Shown: piece after piece, positions 12,229 through 23,541 of the stretch
Position numbering within the stretch: position 1 is the stretch's first letter
Layout of the letters: every line of letters begins with the position of its first letter
Source: Bacillus cereus
Lineage (GTDB): Bacteria > Bacillota > Bacilli > Bacillales > Bacillaceae_G
Assembly (NCBI RefSeq): GCF_025917685.1
Contig: NZ_CP089518.1
Location: 4,093,001-4,157,000, forward strand
DNA: 64,000 bases
Reading direction: 5' to 3'
Notes under the pieces: model-generated
Database searches by the model: none
Told to the model about the DNA's origin: nothing
What the model saw: the letters and a program-made list of their open reading frames with translations, nothing else
Made by a program: the position numbers and the translations under genes

Positions 12229-12522
12229 TCACTCCTCTTTCTTTTCATTTTCTAAAAACATCACTTGTTCGATAATCCCTTCAAGCAAAAGTTCTTCCGG
12301 GAGGATTGTTTTAATAACAAAGGATTGCCCCTTAATTAATAGTTGACCTTGTTTTAATAACAACCTTACTTCTTTATCTGAAAACACTAATAAACCTCGA
12401 TGATTTTCTATATAGATATGCACTTGCCCAACAAGCGTAATCCGAGGTAGATCCATTAGCACATCCACTGGCAGGTCTATTTGCTTCGTTAACCAATTCT
12501 TCATTTGTTCTAATTTTTTCAT
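12229..12522 (-). CDS. yqfC: Sporulation protein YqfC
   Basis: Small YabP/YqfC-family protein expressed in the mother cell during sporulation and working with YqfD. It shows the family core DVLMDLPRITLVGQVHIYIE and a C-terminal ILPEELLLEGIIEQV. The open frame runs 20 codons further upstream, but the ATG at 12522 follows AGAGGGGGTC and gives 97 residues, the family length. YqeY lies upstream behind a terminator. Confidence 0.9.
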   Translation of the reverse strand: MKKLEQMKNWLTKQIDLPVDVLMDLPRITLVGQVHIYIENHRGLLVFSDKEVRLLLKQGQLLIKGQSFVIKTILPEELLLEGIIEQVMFLENEKKEE

Positions 12523-12595
12523 CTCAAAAGACCCCCTCTCATCCCATATGTATGAAAAAAGAGCTTGTAATATCACGTCCAAACTGAAAAAAGCA

Positions 12596-12632
12596 TAAAA
12601 AAACGTCTCATACGAAATGAGACGCTTTTTTA
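12596..12632. terminator. Terminator after yqeY
   Basis: AAAACGTCTCAT ACGAA ATGAGACGCTTTTTT: an 8-9 bp stem with A and T tails, active in either direction; it serves yqeY on the minus strand. Confidence 0.85.
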
Positions 12633-13073
12633 TGCTAATAGCTGTATAACCAGCTTATTCACAAGCGATCCGTCTGTTTTACCTTTTACTTTCGGCATAA
12701 CAGCAGTCATCACTTTACCCATATCTGCTTTAGATGTAGCACCAACTTCAGAAATAACTTGCTTAATTATATCCGCTAGTTCTTCTTCTGTTAATTGCTC
12801 CGGCAAATATGCGCTTAAAATCTGAATTTCACTTTGCAGTTTATCAACAAGGTCTTCACGACCAGCTTTTTTAAATTCAAGGAGGGAGTCCTTATACTGT
12901 TTTACTTCACGAGCTAAAACTGTTAATTCCTCTTCTTCAGTAAGAGTATGCTGCAGTTTAATACCTTCATTTTGTAAAGCAGCCTTAACCATACGAATAA
13001 CGGTTAATTTTTCTTTTTGTTTATTCTTCATCGCTTGTTTCATATCATCGTTTAAACGACCGAGAAGACTCAT
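12630..13073 (-). CDS. yqeY: GatB/YqeY domain protein
   Basis: Resembles the tRNA-binding tail domain of the GatB amidotransferase subunit, but stands alone; cellular role not settled. Basic helical N-terminus ([20 protein letters not shown]) and C-terminal [17 protein letters not shown] signature. The ATG at 13073 follows AGAGGGTGTAAGTG and gives 147 residues. It lies 15 bp after rpsU, a near-universal pairing in Firmicutes. Confidence 0.93.
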   Translation of the reverse strand: MSLLGRLNDDMKQAMKNKQKEKLTVIRMVKAALQNEGIKLQHTLTEEEELTVLAREVKQYKDSLLEFKKAGREDLVDKLQSEIQILSAYLPEQLTEEELADIIKQVISEVGATSKADMGKVMTAVMPKVKGKTDGSLVNKLVIQLLA

Positions 13074-13088
13074 CACTTACACCCTCTC

Positions 13089-13262
13089 TTAGAACTTACG
13101 CTTTCTTGCCGCTTCAGATTTCTTCTTACGTTTTACACTTGGCTTTTCATAAAACTCGCGCTTTCTTGCTTCAGCAAGTGTACCAGTTTTAGAAACCGAT
13201 CTTTTAAAACGGCGAAGTGCATCCTCCAAAGACTCGTTTTTACGAACGACTGTTTTTGACAT
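13089..13262 (-). CDS. rpsU: 30S ribosomal protein S21
   Basis: 57-residue basic protein ([20 protein letters not shown] to RKRKF), the exact length of Bacillus S21. The ATG at 13262 follows GGAGGGAAAGAGA. It heads the rpsU-yqeY pair. In B. subtilis yqeW separates rpsU from yqeV; that gene is absent here. Confidence 0.97.
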
Positions 13263-13289
13263 TCTCTTTCCCTCCCTCCGAAACATCAC

Positions 13290-13567
13290 ACTTACATACT
13301 AACTTCAGCATGCAAAAAGAAACACTTCTTCAGCATGTCTTTTACGATTATAATACATTTTATCACTTCAGGTCAACTATTTGACAGAATAAAAGAAGAC
13401 TAGATGCTCTTCCTTTTTCAAAAATCTATGTAAACAGCCATTATCGCTTCCACCTCAAAACAAATATATTTTTATCACGCAAATTTTTTCATACAAAATT
13501 TGCTAAATAACCACTTATTTTATGGCACTCCATTGCATCCATTTCAATACTTAACTTCTCCCCGAAA
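13290..13567 (-). promoter_or_regulatory. Upstream region of rpsU with sigma-A promoter
   Basis: TTGACC (13371-13376), an 18-bp spacer and a perfect TATAAT (13347-13352) read toward rpsU. The remaining sequence up to the mtaB terminator holds no gene that I can see. Confidence 0.7.
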
Positions 13568-13606
13568 GAAAAAAGCATGCAAACCATTTTCGGTTGCATG
13601 CTTTTT
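13568..13606 (-). terminator. Terminator after mtaB
   Basis: AAAGCATGCAACCG aaaa TGGTTTGCATGCTTTTTT on the minus strand; long stem and T run. It separates the heat-shock operon from rpsU. Confidence 0.85.
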
Positions 13607-13607
13607 A

Positions 13608-14960
13608 TTATGCGCTTGCTGATTCTTTTTTCACATCATCTTCAAGAACACGAACAAATTGCGCTTCGTTATATGGATAACCAGCTTTCGTAATTTTCAC
13701 TTTCACTAGCTTACCAATTAATTCTTCTGACCCTTCAAATACAATTTTCAAATAGTTATCTGTATAACCTACATATAACCCTTCACGGTCGCCATCTTTA
13801 AATTGCTCTTCCGGGATAATTTCAAGCACTTCGCCTTCGAACTGTGAAGCATACTCTTTCGCTAATTGATTAGATAGTTCAATTAAACGGTGAACACGAT
13901 CGTTCTTCACATCTTCAGGAACTTGATCTTCCATACGCGCTGCAGGTGTTCCTGTACGTTTTGAGTAAGGGAATACGTGTAACTCAGAGAAGCGATTCTC
14001 TTTAATGAAATTGTATGTTTCCATAAATTCTTCTTCTGTTTCACCTGGGAAACCAACGATTACGTCTGACGTAATCGCAAGACCCGGTAAAGCTTCTTTC
14101 AAACGATCTAAACGCTCTTGGAAAAATTCCATCGTATACTTACGACGCATACGTTTTAATACAGTATTAGATCCTGATTGCAATGGAATATGCAAGTGGC
14201 GTACAACTACTTCAGATTTATCTAACACTTCAATTACTTCATCTGAAATTTGACTCGCTTCAATAGAAGAAATACGAAGACGTTTTAATCCATCTACTTC
14301 TGCTTCCATATCACGAAGTAATCCAGCTAAGTTATAATCTTTAATATCTTCACCGTATCCACCTGTATGAATACCAGTTAATACGATTTCTTTATAGCCT
14401 GCGTCTACTAATTGCTGCGCTTGTTTAATAACTTCTTTTCCATCACGAGAACGCATTAAACCACGCGCCCAAGGAATGATACAGAACGTACAGAAGTTAT
14501 TGCAACCTTCTTGTATTTTTAATGAAGCGCGTGTACGATCCGTGAAATACGGCACATCAAGTTCTTCGTACACACGTGTTTTCATAATGTTACGGACAGC
14601 ATTAATTGGTTGACGCTCTTTACGGAATTCTTCAATGTATCCTAACATCTTTTCACGATCCTGTGTACCAACTACAATATCTACACCTGGAATCGCCATA
14701 ATTTCAGCTGGAGATGTTTGTGCATAACATCCAGTTACACATATTACTGCATCTGGATTTTGACGTACAGCACGTCTAATAACTTGACGGCTTTTTTTAT
14801 CTCCAGTATTTGTTACTGTACATGTGTTAATAACATATACATCAGATTTCTTTTCATATTCAGTTCTTTCATAACCACCTTGTTTAAACAATTGCCAAAT
14901 CGCTTCTGTTTCATAGTGGTTTACTTTACAACCTAACGTGTGGAACGCAACAGTTGACAT
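13608..14960 (-). CDS. mtaB: tRNA t6A37 methylthiotransferase MtaB
   Basis: Radical-SAM enzyme converting t6A to ms2t6A at position 37 of ANN-decoding tRNAs. The N-terminal UPF0004 domain binds one 4Fe-4S cluster through C11, C47 and C78; the radical-SAM cluster is CNNFCTFC at 153-160. A TRAM domain fills the end. Length 450. It follows rsmE by 6 bp and is the last gene of the extended hrcA operon (hrcA-grpE-dnaK-dnaJ-prmA-rsmE-mtaB), so it may be partly heat-inducible. Confidence 0.96.
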   Translation of the reverse strand: MSTVAFHTLGCKVNHYETEAIWQLFKQGGYERTEYEKKSDVYVINTCTVTNTGDKKSRQVIRRAVRQNPDAVICVTGCYAQTSPAEIMAIPGVDIVVGTQDREKMLGYIEEFRKERQPINAVRNIMKTRVYEELDVPYFTDRTRASLKIQEGCNNFCTFCIIPWARGLMRSRDGKEVIKQAQQLVDAGYKEIVLTGIHTGGYGEDIKDYNLAGLLRDMEAEVDGLKRLRISSIEASQISDEVIEVLDKSEVVVRHLHIPLQSGSNTVLKRMRRKYTMEFFQERLDRLKEALPGLAITSDVIVGFPGETEEEFMETYNFIKENRFSELHVFPYSKRTGTPAARMEDQVPEDVKNDRVHRLIELSNQLAKEYASQFEGEVLEIIPEEQFKDGDREGLYVGYTDNYLKIVFEGSEELIGKLVKVKITKAGYPYNEAQFVRVLEDDVKKESASA

Positions 14961-14966
14961 TGATCA

Positions 14967-15716
14967 TCACCCCATCAATTCAAAATGATAAGAAGCAGCA
15001 CTTAACGCATAAAGCGGTGCCGTTTCCGTTCTTAAAATCCTTGGTCCTAAACTACATGGTACAAATTTATGTTCTCGAAGCGCTGTAATCTCTTCCTCAG
15101 CTAAGCCACCTTCTGGGCCAAATACAATCAATAGCTTTTGACCTGGTTTCATTGTCGTTAAAGCTTTCGCAAAATTAGATTTCTCGCCTTGTTTCGCTTC
15201 CTCTTCGTACGCAACAAGACAAACATCATATTCACCACTCATTGAAAGCAATTGCTTAAACGATGCTGGAGCATATACTTCTGGAACTTCACTTCTATGC
15301 GATTGTTCCGCAGCTTCTTTCACAATTTTTCTTAAACGCTCAACTTTTTTATCAGCTTTTTTCGCATCCCATTTTACGATAGAGCGAGATGCTTGAAATG
15401 GTAAAAATGCGGCTGCCCCAAGCTCAGTTCCTTTTTGGAAAATTAACTCTAGCTTGTCTCCTTTTGGCAGTCCACTTGCAATCGTCACGAACACAGGAAG
15501 TTCACTCGATACCTCTACCCATTCTACAATAGCTGTCTCAACAAATTCACTGGTAATTTCATCAATTGAACATACCGCTGTTTTTCCGTTTACACAGCAA
15601 TAAATATGATCACCAGCTGACATACGCATCACTCTCACGATATGATGTACGTCATCACCTACAATACGAATACTTGTCTCATTTACATATTTCTCTTCTA
15701 CAAAATAACGTTGCAT
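14967..15716 (-). CDS. rsmE: 16S rRNA m3U1498 methyltransferase RsmE
   Basis: SPOUT-fold enzyme methylating N3 of U1498. The C-terminal knot shows VFGPEGGLAEEEI and LGPRILRTETA. Length 249. The start follows AAGGTGATTAT. A 145-bp gap to prmA contains a conspicuous 20-bp hairpin just upstream, listed separately. Confidence 0.95.
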   Translation of the reverse strand: MQRYFVEEKYVNETSIRIVGDDVHHIVRVMRMSAGDHIYCCVNGKTAVCSIDEITSEFVETAIVEWVEVSSELPVFVTIASGLPKGDKLELIFQKGTELGAAAFLPFQASRSIVKWDAKKADKKVERLRKIVKEAAEQSHRSEVPEVYAPASFKQLLSMSGEYDVCLVAYEEEAKQGEKSNFAKALTTMKPGQKLLIVFGPEGGLAEEEITALREHKFVPCSLGPRILRTETAPLYALSAASYHFELMG

Positions 15717-15733
15717 ATAATCACCTTAGTAGA

Positions 15734-15777
15734 GTTTCGTTCCTTTCGTAAGTCAACACTTACGAAAAGAACGAAAC
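15734..15777 (-). other. 20-bp hairpin in the rsmE leader
   Basis: Arms 15734-15753 and 15758-15777 pair over 20 positions with one G-U in the transcript and a 4-base loop. It ends about 20 bases before the rsmE start and lacks a T run, so it is not a typical terminator. A second, shorter hairpin (GTCTCTCAC / GTGAGGGAC) lies nearer prmA. Confidence 0.7.
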
Positions 15778-15861
15778 GTTATCATTTTTCATATAACAAA
15801 CGGCAAGTCCCTCACCTTATAGTGAGAGACTCCCCCTTTTCATTATAAACTAAAATCTATA

Positions 15862-16800
15862 TTACGCATTTCGTGCAATAATTGCTACCCAATCATCCAT
15901 TCGTAACACTTCTTCAATTGTAAATCCAGCTTTTTCTAACGCCTCAGAAATTACTTTTTCTTTCGCAGCAATAATACCAGATGTAATGAATAATCCACCT
16001 GATTTTACAACTCTTGCTGCATCTTCAGGGAACAGAAGAATAATTTCTGCTAATAAATTCGCTACGATTAAATCAACAGGTCCTTCAATACCTTCTAAAA
16101 GACTATTTTGTCCAACAGACACGATATCATCTGTTTTATTTAAACGTACATTCATTTCTGCACTTTCCACTGCAACTGGATCTAAATCATATGCTTGAAC
16201 AGAAGACGCACCTAATTTTGCCGCTGCAATACTAAGTACACCAGAACCTGTTCCTACATCAATGACAGTATCACCTGATTGAACTGTTTTTTCTAAAGCA
16301 CGAATACACATCGTTGTTGTTGGATGAGTTCCTGTACCAAACGCCATACCCGGGTCTAATTCAATGATTTTTTCATCCGGAGAAGATGGTGTATATTCTT
16401 CCCACGTCGGCACAATTGTGAATGTATCAGAAATTTGAACTGGATGATAATACTTCTTCCAAGCAGTAGCCCAATCTTCCTCATCGACTTCATTAATTGT
16501 AATATTACCGGTACCAATTTCGATGTCGAAAGATGGTAGTGCATCAATAGATGATTTTACACCCGCAACCGTTTCGTGTAAAGAATCCGTTTGTGGAAAA
16601 TATGCTTTCACTAAAACACCTTCACTTGGGTATTCATCAGGGTTAAGTGCATAAATCTCACCGTATTGTTGCTCACGCTCTTTCGTTAACTCCGCCGGGT
16701 CCTCAATTGCAACCCCGCTAGCGCCTGCTTCATGCAAAATATGAGAGACAGCTTCTACTGCTTCTTCTGTTGTATGAATACTAATTTCTGACCATTTCAC
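15862..16800 (-). CDS. prmA: Ribosomal protein L11 methyltransferase PrmA
   Basis: Trimethylates lysines and the N-terminus of L11. The N-terminal substrate-binding domain is followed by a SAM fold with [12 protein letters not shown] and the NLLAE motif. Length 312. The start is GTG at 16800, after GGAGTTGG. It lies 28 bp downstream of dnaJ, in the conserved heat-shock cluster. Confidence 0.95.
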   Translation of the reverse strand: MKWSEISIHTTEEAVEAVSHILHEAGASGVAIEDPAELTKEREQQYGEIYALNPDEYPSEGVLVKAYFPQTDSLHETVAGVKSSIDALPSFDIEIGTGNITINEVDEEDWATAWKKYYHPVQISDTFTIVPTWEEYTPSSPDEKIIELDPGMAFGTGTHPTTTMCIRALEKTVQSGDTVIDVGTGSGVLSIAAAKLGASSVQAYDLDPVAVESAEMNVRLNKTDDIVSVGQNSLLEGIEGPVDLIVANLLAEIILLFPEDAARVVKSGGLFITSGIIAAKEKVISEALEKAGFTIEEVLRMDDWVAIIARNA

Positions 16801-16828
16801 AATTTACCAACTCCATTTTTTATTTCCA

Positions 16829-17932
16829 TTATTCCCCTTTGAAAGCACGTTTAAGCTTTCCGAATAAGCTATCATCTTGATTTTCTTGACCAGCGAACTC
16901 ACGCAATAATTCTTTTTGATGCGAAGTTAATTTCGTCGGTACAACAACGCGAACTACTACGTATTGATCTCCTTGACCATATCCACGTACGTTCGGAGCA
17001 CCTTTTCCTTTTAAACGGAATTCCGTTCCTGTTTGTGTTCCTGCCGGAATTTTCAACTTCACTTTTCCGTGAACTGTAGGCACTTCTACTTCAGCACCAA
17101 GCGCTACTTGTGCGAATGTCAATGGCATTTCACAAATAATATGATCACCATCACGTTCGAAGAATTCATGATTTCTCACATGAACAACTACATATAAATC
17201 ACCTGCTGGTCCACCATTCACACCTGCCTCACCTTTACCAGAGACGCGAATTTGTTGGCCATTATCGATACCCGCTGGAATTTTAACGTTAATTTTTTTA
17301 CGTTTACGTACTTTACCTGAACCGTGACATGTCGTACATTTTTCTTTAATCATTTGACCAGTTCCTGAACAATGACCACAAGCTTGACGGTTTACAATAC
17401 GACCAAACGGTGTATTTTGTTCTACACTTACTTGACCTGATCCTGAACAATGTTTACATGTTTCTTTTGAAGTTCCTGGTTTCGCTCCGCTACCTTTACA
17501 AGTATCACATGGATCTTCTACTGGAATTTCAACGTTTAACTCTTTACCAAAAATAGCTTCTTCAAAATCTAAAGTGACTTGATATTGTAAGTCAGCACCT
17601 TGGCGCGGAGCATTTGGATCACGACGTCTGCCGCCACCGCCAAAGAACGAACTAAAAATATCTTCAAAACCGAAGCCACCGCCGAAGTCTCCCCCGCCGC
17701 CAAAACCTTGATTTGCACCAGCATGACCAAACTGATCGTACTGCGCACGCTTTTGATCATCACTTAATACTTCGTATGCTTCTTGTACTTCTTTAAACTT
17801 TTCAATTGCATTTTCTTCTTTACTTACGTCTGGATGGTATTTTTTAGCCAAACGACGATACGCTTTTTTAATTTCATCTTTTGAAGCGCCCTTGCTAAGT
17901 CCAAGGACCTCATAATAGTCTCGTTTATTCAT
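16829..17932 (-). CDS. dnaJ: Chaperone DnaJ (Hsp40)
   Basis: Co-chaperone stimulating DnaK ATPase and delivering unfolded clients. The J domain has the HPD triad at residues 33-35. A Gly/Phe-rich linker and four CxxCxGxG zinc repeats follow, then the two C-terminal beta domains. 367 residues. The open frame extends 15 codons upstream, but the ATG at 17932 matches homologues and follows GGGGG. A terminator-like stem lies between dnaK and dnaJ, suggesting reduced expression relative to dnaK. Confidence 0.97.
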   Translation of the reverse strand: MNKRDYYEVLGLSKGASKDEIKKAYRRLAKKYHPDVSKEENAIEKFKEVQEAYEVLSDDQKRAQYDQFGHAGANQGFGGGGDFGGGFGFEDIFSSFFGGGGRRRDPNAPRQGADLQYQVTLDFEEAIFGKELNVEIPVEDPCDTCKGSGAKPGTSKETCKHCSGSGQVSVEQNTPFGRIVNRQACGHCSGTGQMIKEKCTTCHGSGKVRKRKKINVKIPAGIDNGQQIRVSGKGEAGVNGGPAGDLYVVVHVRNHEFFERDGDHIICEMPLTFAQVALGAEVEVPTVHGKVKLKIPAGTQTGTEFRLKGKGAPNVRGYGQGDQYVVVRVVVPTKLTSHQKELLREFAGQENQDDSLFGKLKRAFKGE

Positions 17933-18089
17933 AAATTTGTAACCCCCGAATCTTTCACATAAACGTAATTTTAACACCGAAAGAAAGTGCTTTGCAACAA
18001 TGTTTCCTCACTTACAATATGCAAAGCCTAAAACTTAAGATCTTCTCAAGAATGCCTTAACACAAATAACCACTTTTTTCTTATTCGTG

Positions 18090-18129
18090 AAAAAAGCCAA
18101 AGCCAAGGCACGCTTGACTTTGACTTTTT
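18090..18129 (-). terminator. Terminator-like stem between dnaK and dnaJ
   Basis: On the minus strand AAGTCAAAGTCAAG pairs with CTTGGCTTTGGCTT (several G-U pairs) around CGTGC and is followed by TTTTTT. It probably causes partial read-through or processing, since dnaJ lacks an obvious separate CIRCE. Confidence 0.75.
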
Positions 18130-18148
18130 GTCATCTTACTTATTTATA

Positions 18149-20577
<2,429 letters not shown>

Positions 20578-20691
20578 AATTTTCACCTCCTTAAAAGGTA
20601 TTAGGTATCATGTATAGCATGGTTACCTAAGCATTATATATTACACACAGCAATGAAAGTTTCATCACTTGAGCGAATGTATTACTCTCAT

Positions 20692-21708
20692 TTATTTTTT
20701 AAGTCCGTCTGTAAATTGTCTTGTAAATAACTGCAACAAACTAATTACACGAGAATATTGCATTCTCGTCGGACCTAAAATCGCAATTGTTCCTAGTTGC
20801 TCTTCTCCAATTGAATACGTTGCAGAAATTAAACTACAATCTTCCATAGCTATTGAAGAATTTTCCCTGCCAATTTTCACTTGAATACCAACTTGTTTAT
20901 GACGCAAAATATCATAAAACTCAGCTTCGTTATCAATCATCGTCAGCAAGGACCTTACTTTTTGAATGTCATGGAACTCTGGTTGCGAAAGCATATTTGC
21001 TTTTCCTCCAAAGTATATCTTTTCCGATAAAGGAACTTGAAATGTACCATCTAACATTTTTATTGCACTATCGTAATTATGAACATACCCACGCAAGACC
21101 GTAACAATCTCTTTAAAGATCTTATTATGAAGTTCCGACATAGGTACACCCGATAGCTTTTCATTTAAAATATTAACCATTTTTTCTAAATCTGATAAAT
21201 CAACAGATTCCGGAACGGTAATCGTTTTACTTTGTACATGCCCTGTATCCGTTACAATAATAGCGACTGCTGTTTGACGATCAAGCGGTACGATTTGTAC
21301 GTTTTTAAGTTTATTTGTACTTAACTTAGGCCCAAGAACAATAGCCGTATAGTTCGTAAGCTCTGATAAAATTTGAGCAGATTGCTGTGCAACTTTTTCT
21401 GCTTCAAAAATTCTTTCAGCAAATAAATCTTTAATTTGTACAATCTCATCGTTCGGTAAGTTTTGTGGTGCTAAAAGATGGTCTACATAAAATCGGTATC
21501 CTTTCTCAGAAGGAACACGTCCAGAAGAACTATGCGTTTTTTCAATAAAACCTAATTCTTCTAAATCAGCCATTTCATTTCGAATAGTAGCTGAACTAAA
21601 TGTAATTTCCTCTTTTTTAGCCAACGTTCTAGACCCAACGGGCTGCGCTGATCCAATAAAGTCATCAATAATTGTTTGTAAAATTAAGAGCTGACGTTCC
21701 GTAAGCAT
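20692..21708 (-). CDS. hrcA: Heat-inducible repressor HrcA
   Basis: Represses class I heat-shock genes by binding CIRCE; needs GroE for activity. Winged helix at the N-terminus ([30 protein letters not shown]), GAF-like dimer domain after about residue 100. Length 338. A perfect CIRCE lies 17 bp in front of the start, so the gene is autoregulated. It heads the hrcA-grpE-dnaK-dnaJ operon. Confidence 0.97.
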   Translation of the reverse strand: MLTERQLLILQTIIDDFIGSAQPVGSRTLAKKEEITFSSATIRNEMADLEELGFIEKTHSSSGRVPSEKGYRFYVDHLLAPQNLPNDEIVQIKDLFAERIFEAEKVAQQSAQILSELTNYTAIVLGPKLSTNKLKNVQIVPLDRQTAVAIIVTDTGHVQSKTITVPESVDLSDLEKMVNILNEKLSGVPMSELHNKIFKEIVTVLRGYVHNYDSAIKMLDGTFQVPLSEKIYFGGKANMLSQPEFHDIQKVRSLLTMIDNEAEFYDILRHKQVGIQVKIGRENSSIAMEDCSLISATYSIGEEQLGTIAILGPTRMQYSRVISLLQLFTRQFTDGLKK

Positions 21709-21724
21709 CTCATCATCACCTCTG

Positions 21725-21751
21725 TTAGCACTCTTTGTCTTCGAGTGCTAA
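21725..21751 (-). promoter_or_regulatory. CIRCE operator (HrcA box)
   Basis: TTAGCACTC, nine bases, GAGTGCTAA: every position matches the consensus inverted repeat. It lies just upstream of hrcA and would sit in the 5' untranslated region of the operon transcript. Confidence 0.97.
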
Positions 21752-21793
21752 ATCTATTAATAACTTACCAAAATTGACATTCAATTGTCAACG
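21752..21793 (-). promoter_or_regulatory. Probable hrcA operon promoter region
   Basis: A perfect TTGACA reads on the minus strand at 21793-21788 and is mirrored by another TTGACA on the plus strand at 21776-21781, making a palindrome. The -10 element is poor on the minus strand (TAAGTT or ATTAAT depending on the spacing chosen), so the exact promoter is uncertain. Confidence 0.5.
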
Positions 21794-21841
21794 GAAACGT
21801 CACGAAATAATGAAACTTTTTCACGTTTATGGAACATTTAA

Positions 21842-22981
21842 TTAGTCAATCAAAAATGATTGGAACACTTCATTCCCCAATAATTTTCCTTTTCGTGTTA
21901 AACGCACATATCCATCTCTCTCTTCAAGCAATCCTTGTTCTTGATTGCTTTGTAACTGCTTCGCGAAAACTTGATCCATCTCCATATTGAATTTCTTTTG
22001 GAACGCTATTTTAGACACACCTTTTGTTTTTCGAAGCCCTAAGAACAACTCTTCTTCCATTCTTTCTTTCTCCGTCACTGCGTGAACATCTAAATACGGA
22101 AATCCTGTTTCATCAATTTTCGTGAAATATTGCTTGAGCGGCCCTACATTTTGGATACGTTCCCCATTTACATAACTATGCGCTCCAGCTCCAAATCCAT
22201 AATACTCTTCATTATTCCAGTATGTGAGATTATGTCTACTTTCATTATCACCTTTTGAGAAGTTGCTAATTTCATACTGGCTATAACCATGTTTCTCCAT
22301 TTCATCCATTACCATTTCATACATTTTCGCTTCATGGTCTTCACCCGGAAGTCTCAACTTCCCTTTATTCATTAAGTTATAAAATACAGTCTTCGGTTCC
22401 ACAATTAATGAATACGCTGAGAAATGTTGTACACCAAGCGTGAAGGCAATATCTAATGTTTCTTTTACATCTTCTATCGTCTGTCCTGGCAAAGCATAAA
22501 TTATATCTACATTAATATTTGTAAAGCCAACGTCCTGCGCTTCTCGAATTGCTACAAACGCATCTTCCCTCGTATGTTTACGTCCAATCTTCTCAAGTAG
22601 CTCATCACGAAACGTTTGCACACCAAAACTAATTCGGTTTACTCCACCTTCTAGTAATAAGTTCAACTTCTCTTTCGGTAAGTCACCTGGATTCGCTTCA
22701 AACGTTAATTCACAATTCGGAGCAAACGGACGCAAACGACGATTAATGATATCGAGTAGTTTTTTTGTCTGTTCCATATTTAATGCTGTCGGCGTTCCTC
22801 CACCAACAAAAATCGTTTTCATACTATCAAACGGTACTTTTTGAACCGTGTTTATTATTTCTTTCTCTAAATACTCTAAATATTGATCTACCGGCTGGCG
22901 TTCAATAAACACTTTATTAAAATCACAATAGTGACAAATATGCTGACAAAATGGAATATGAATATATGCAGCTTGTACCAA
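21842..22981 (-). CDS. hemW: Radical-SAM heme chaperone HemW
   Basis: Formerly annotated as oxygen-independent coproporphyrinogen oxidase; members of this type bind and transfer heme. The cluster motif is CQHICHYC with C12, C16 and C19, followed by the GGGTPTAL motif. 379 residues. The start is TTG, after GGTAGGAGTTATAT. In B. subtilis it directly follows lepA; here an HxlR-type regulator with its own terminator lies between. Confidence 0.92.
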   Translation of the reverse strand: MVQAAYIHIPFCQHICHYCDFNKVFIERQPVDQYLEYLEKEIINTVQKVPFDSMKTIFVGGGTPTALNMEQTKKLLDIINRRLRPFAPNCELTFEANPGDLPKEKLNLLLEGGVNRISFGVQTFRDELLEKIGRKHTREDAFVAIREAQDVGFTNINVDIIYALPGQTIEDVKETLDIAFTLGVQHFSAYSLIVEPKTVFYNLMNKGKLRLPGEDHEAKMYEMVMDEMEKHGYSQYEISNFSKGDNESRHNLTYWNNEEYYGFGAGAHSYVNGERIQNVGPLKQYFTKIDETGFPYLDVHAVTEKERMEEELFLGLRKTKGVSKIAFQKKFNMEMDQVFAKQLQSNQEQGLLEERDGYVRLTRKGKLLGNEVFQSFLID

Positions 22982-23000
22982 ATATAACTCCTACCTTTCT

Positions 23001-23032
23001 AAAAAGAAAACCTCCGCACTCCGGAGGGTTCT
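23001..23032 (-). terminator. Terminator after the HxlR regulator
   Basis: ACCCTCCG gagtg CGGAGGTT followed by TTCTTTTTAG on the minus strand. Confidence 0.85.
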
Positions 23033-23407
23033 CTACTTCTCTAACGTATTACGGATTTGTTCCATTCGCATTTTTCCCCAATCATACATCATTTCAACGA
23101 TTGGTAAAAGCGACATGCCTAGTTCCGTCATATAATACTCAACACGCGGAGGAATTTCTGGATATACTGTTCGATCAACAATCCCATCCTCCATTAACTC
23201 TTTTAATTGGTTCGACAAAACTTTATGAGAAATGCTCGGGAATAGTCGTTGCAATTCACTAAAACGATGTGGCCCTTCCACACCTAAGTGCCACAATATC
23301 ACAACTTTCCACTTCCCACTAATAATAGAAAGCGTCAATTCCTTTTCACAATTAAAATTACCATTTTGTATTTTACCTTGAATATCTTTTCGAATATTTT
23401 CGGACAT
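23033..23407 (-). CDS. HxlR-family winged-helix regulator
   Basis: 124 residues with the HxlR signature: a Cys near the N-terminus (NFNCEKELTLSIISGKWK), FSELQRLFPSISHKVLSNQLKELMEDG and a wing PRVEYYMTELG. Members sense thiol-reactive electrophiles, often through that single Cys (residue 20). The start follows GTTAGGAGAC. It is inserted between lepA and hemW, with terminators on both sides, so it forms its own transcription unit. No obvious target gene is adjacent. A terminator-like hairpin lies in its leader. Confidence 0.88.
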   Translation of the reverse strand: MSENIRKDIQGKIQNGNFNCEKELTLSIISGKWKVVILWHLGVEGPHRFSELQRLFPSISHKVLSNQLKELMEDGIVDRTVYPEIPPRVEYYMTELGMSLLPIVEMMYDWGKMRMEQIRNTLEK

Positions 23408-23434
23408 TAATAGTCTCCTAACTCTAGATCAATC

Positions 23435-23469
23435 ACTAAAAAGCTCTCTCATCATTGTAAATGAGAGAG
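23435..23469 (-). terminator. Terminator-like hairpin in the leader of the HxlR gene
   Basis: CTCTCTCAT ttacaatg ATGAGAGAG followed by CTTTTTAG on the minus strand. It ends about 30 bases before the start codon of the regulator and lies after the separate lepA terminator, so it may be an attenuator or a second lepA terminator. Confidence 0.6.
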
Positions 23470-23499
23470 GCTAAGATGTCTAAAAAGTAATTATACAGA

Positions 23500-23532
23500 A
23501 AAAAAGAAGCCGCATAAACGACTCCTTTTTTA
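23500..23532 (-). terminator. Terminator after lepA
   Basis: GGAGTCG tttatg CGGCTTC with a long T run on the minus strand; short stem including G-U pairs. Confidence 0.7.
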
Positions 23533-23541
23533 TTTTAATTA

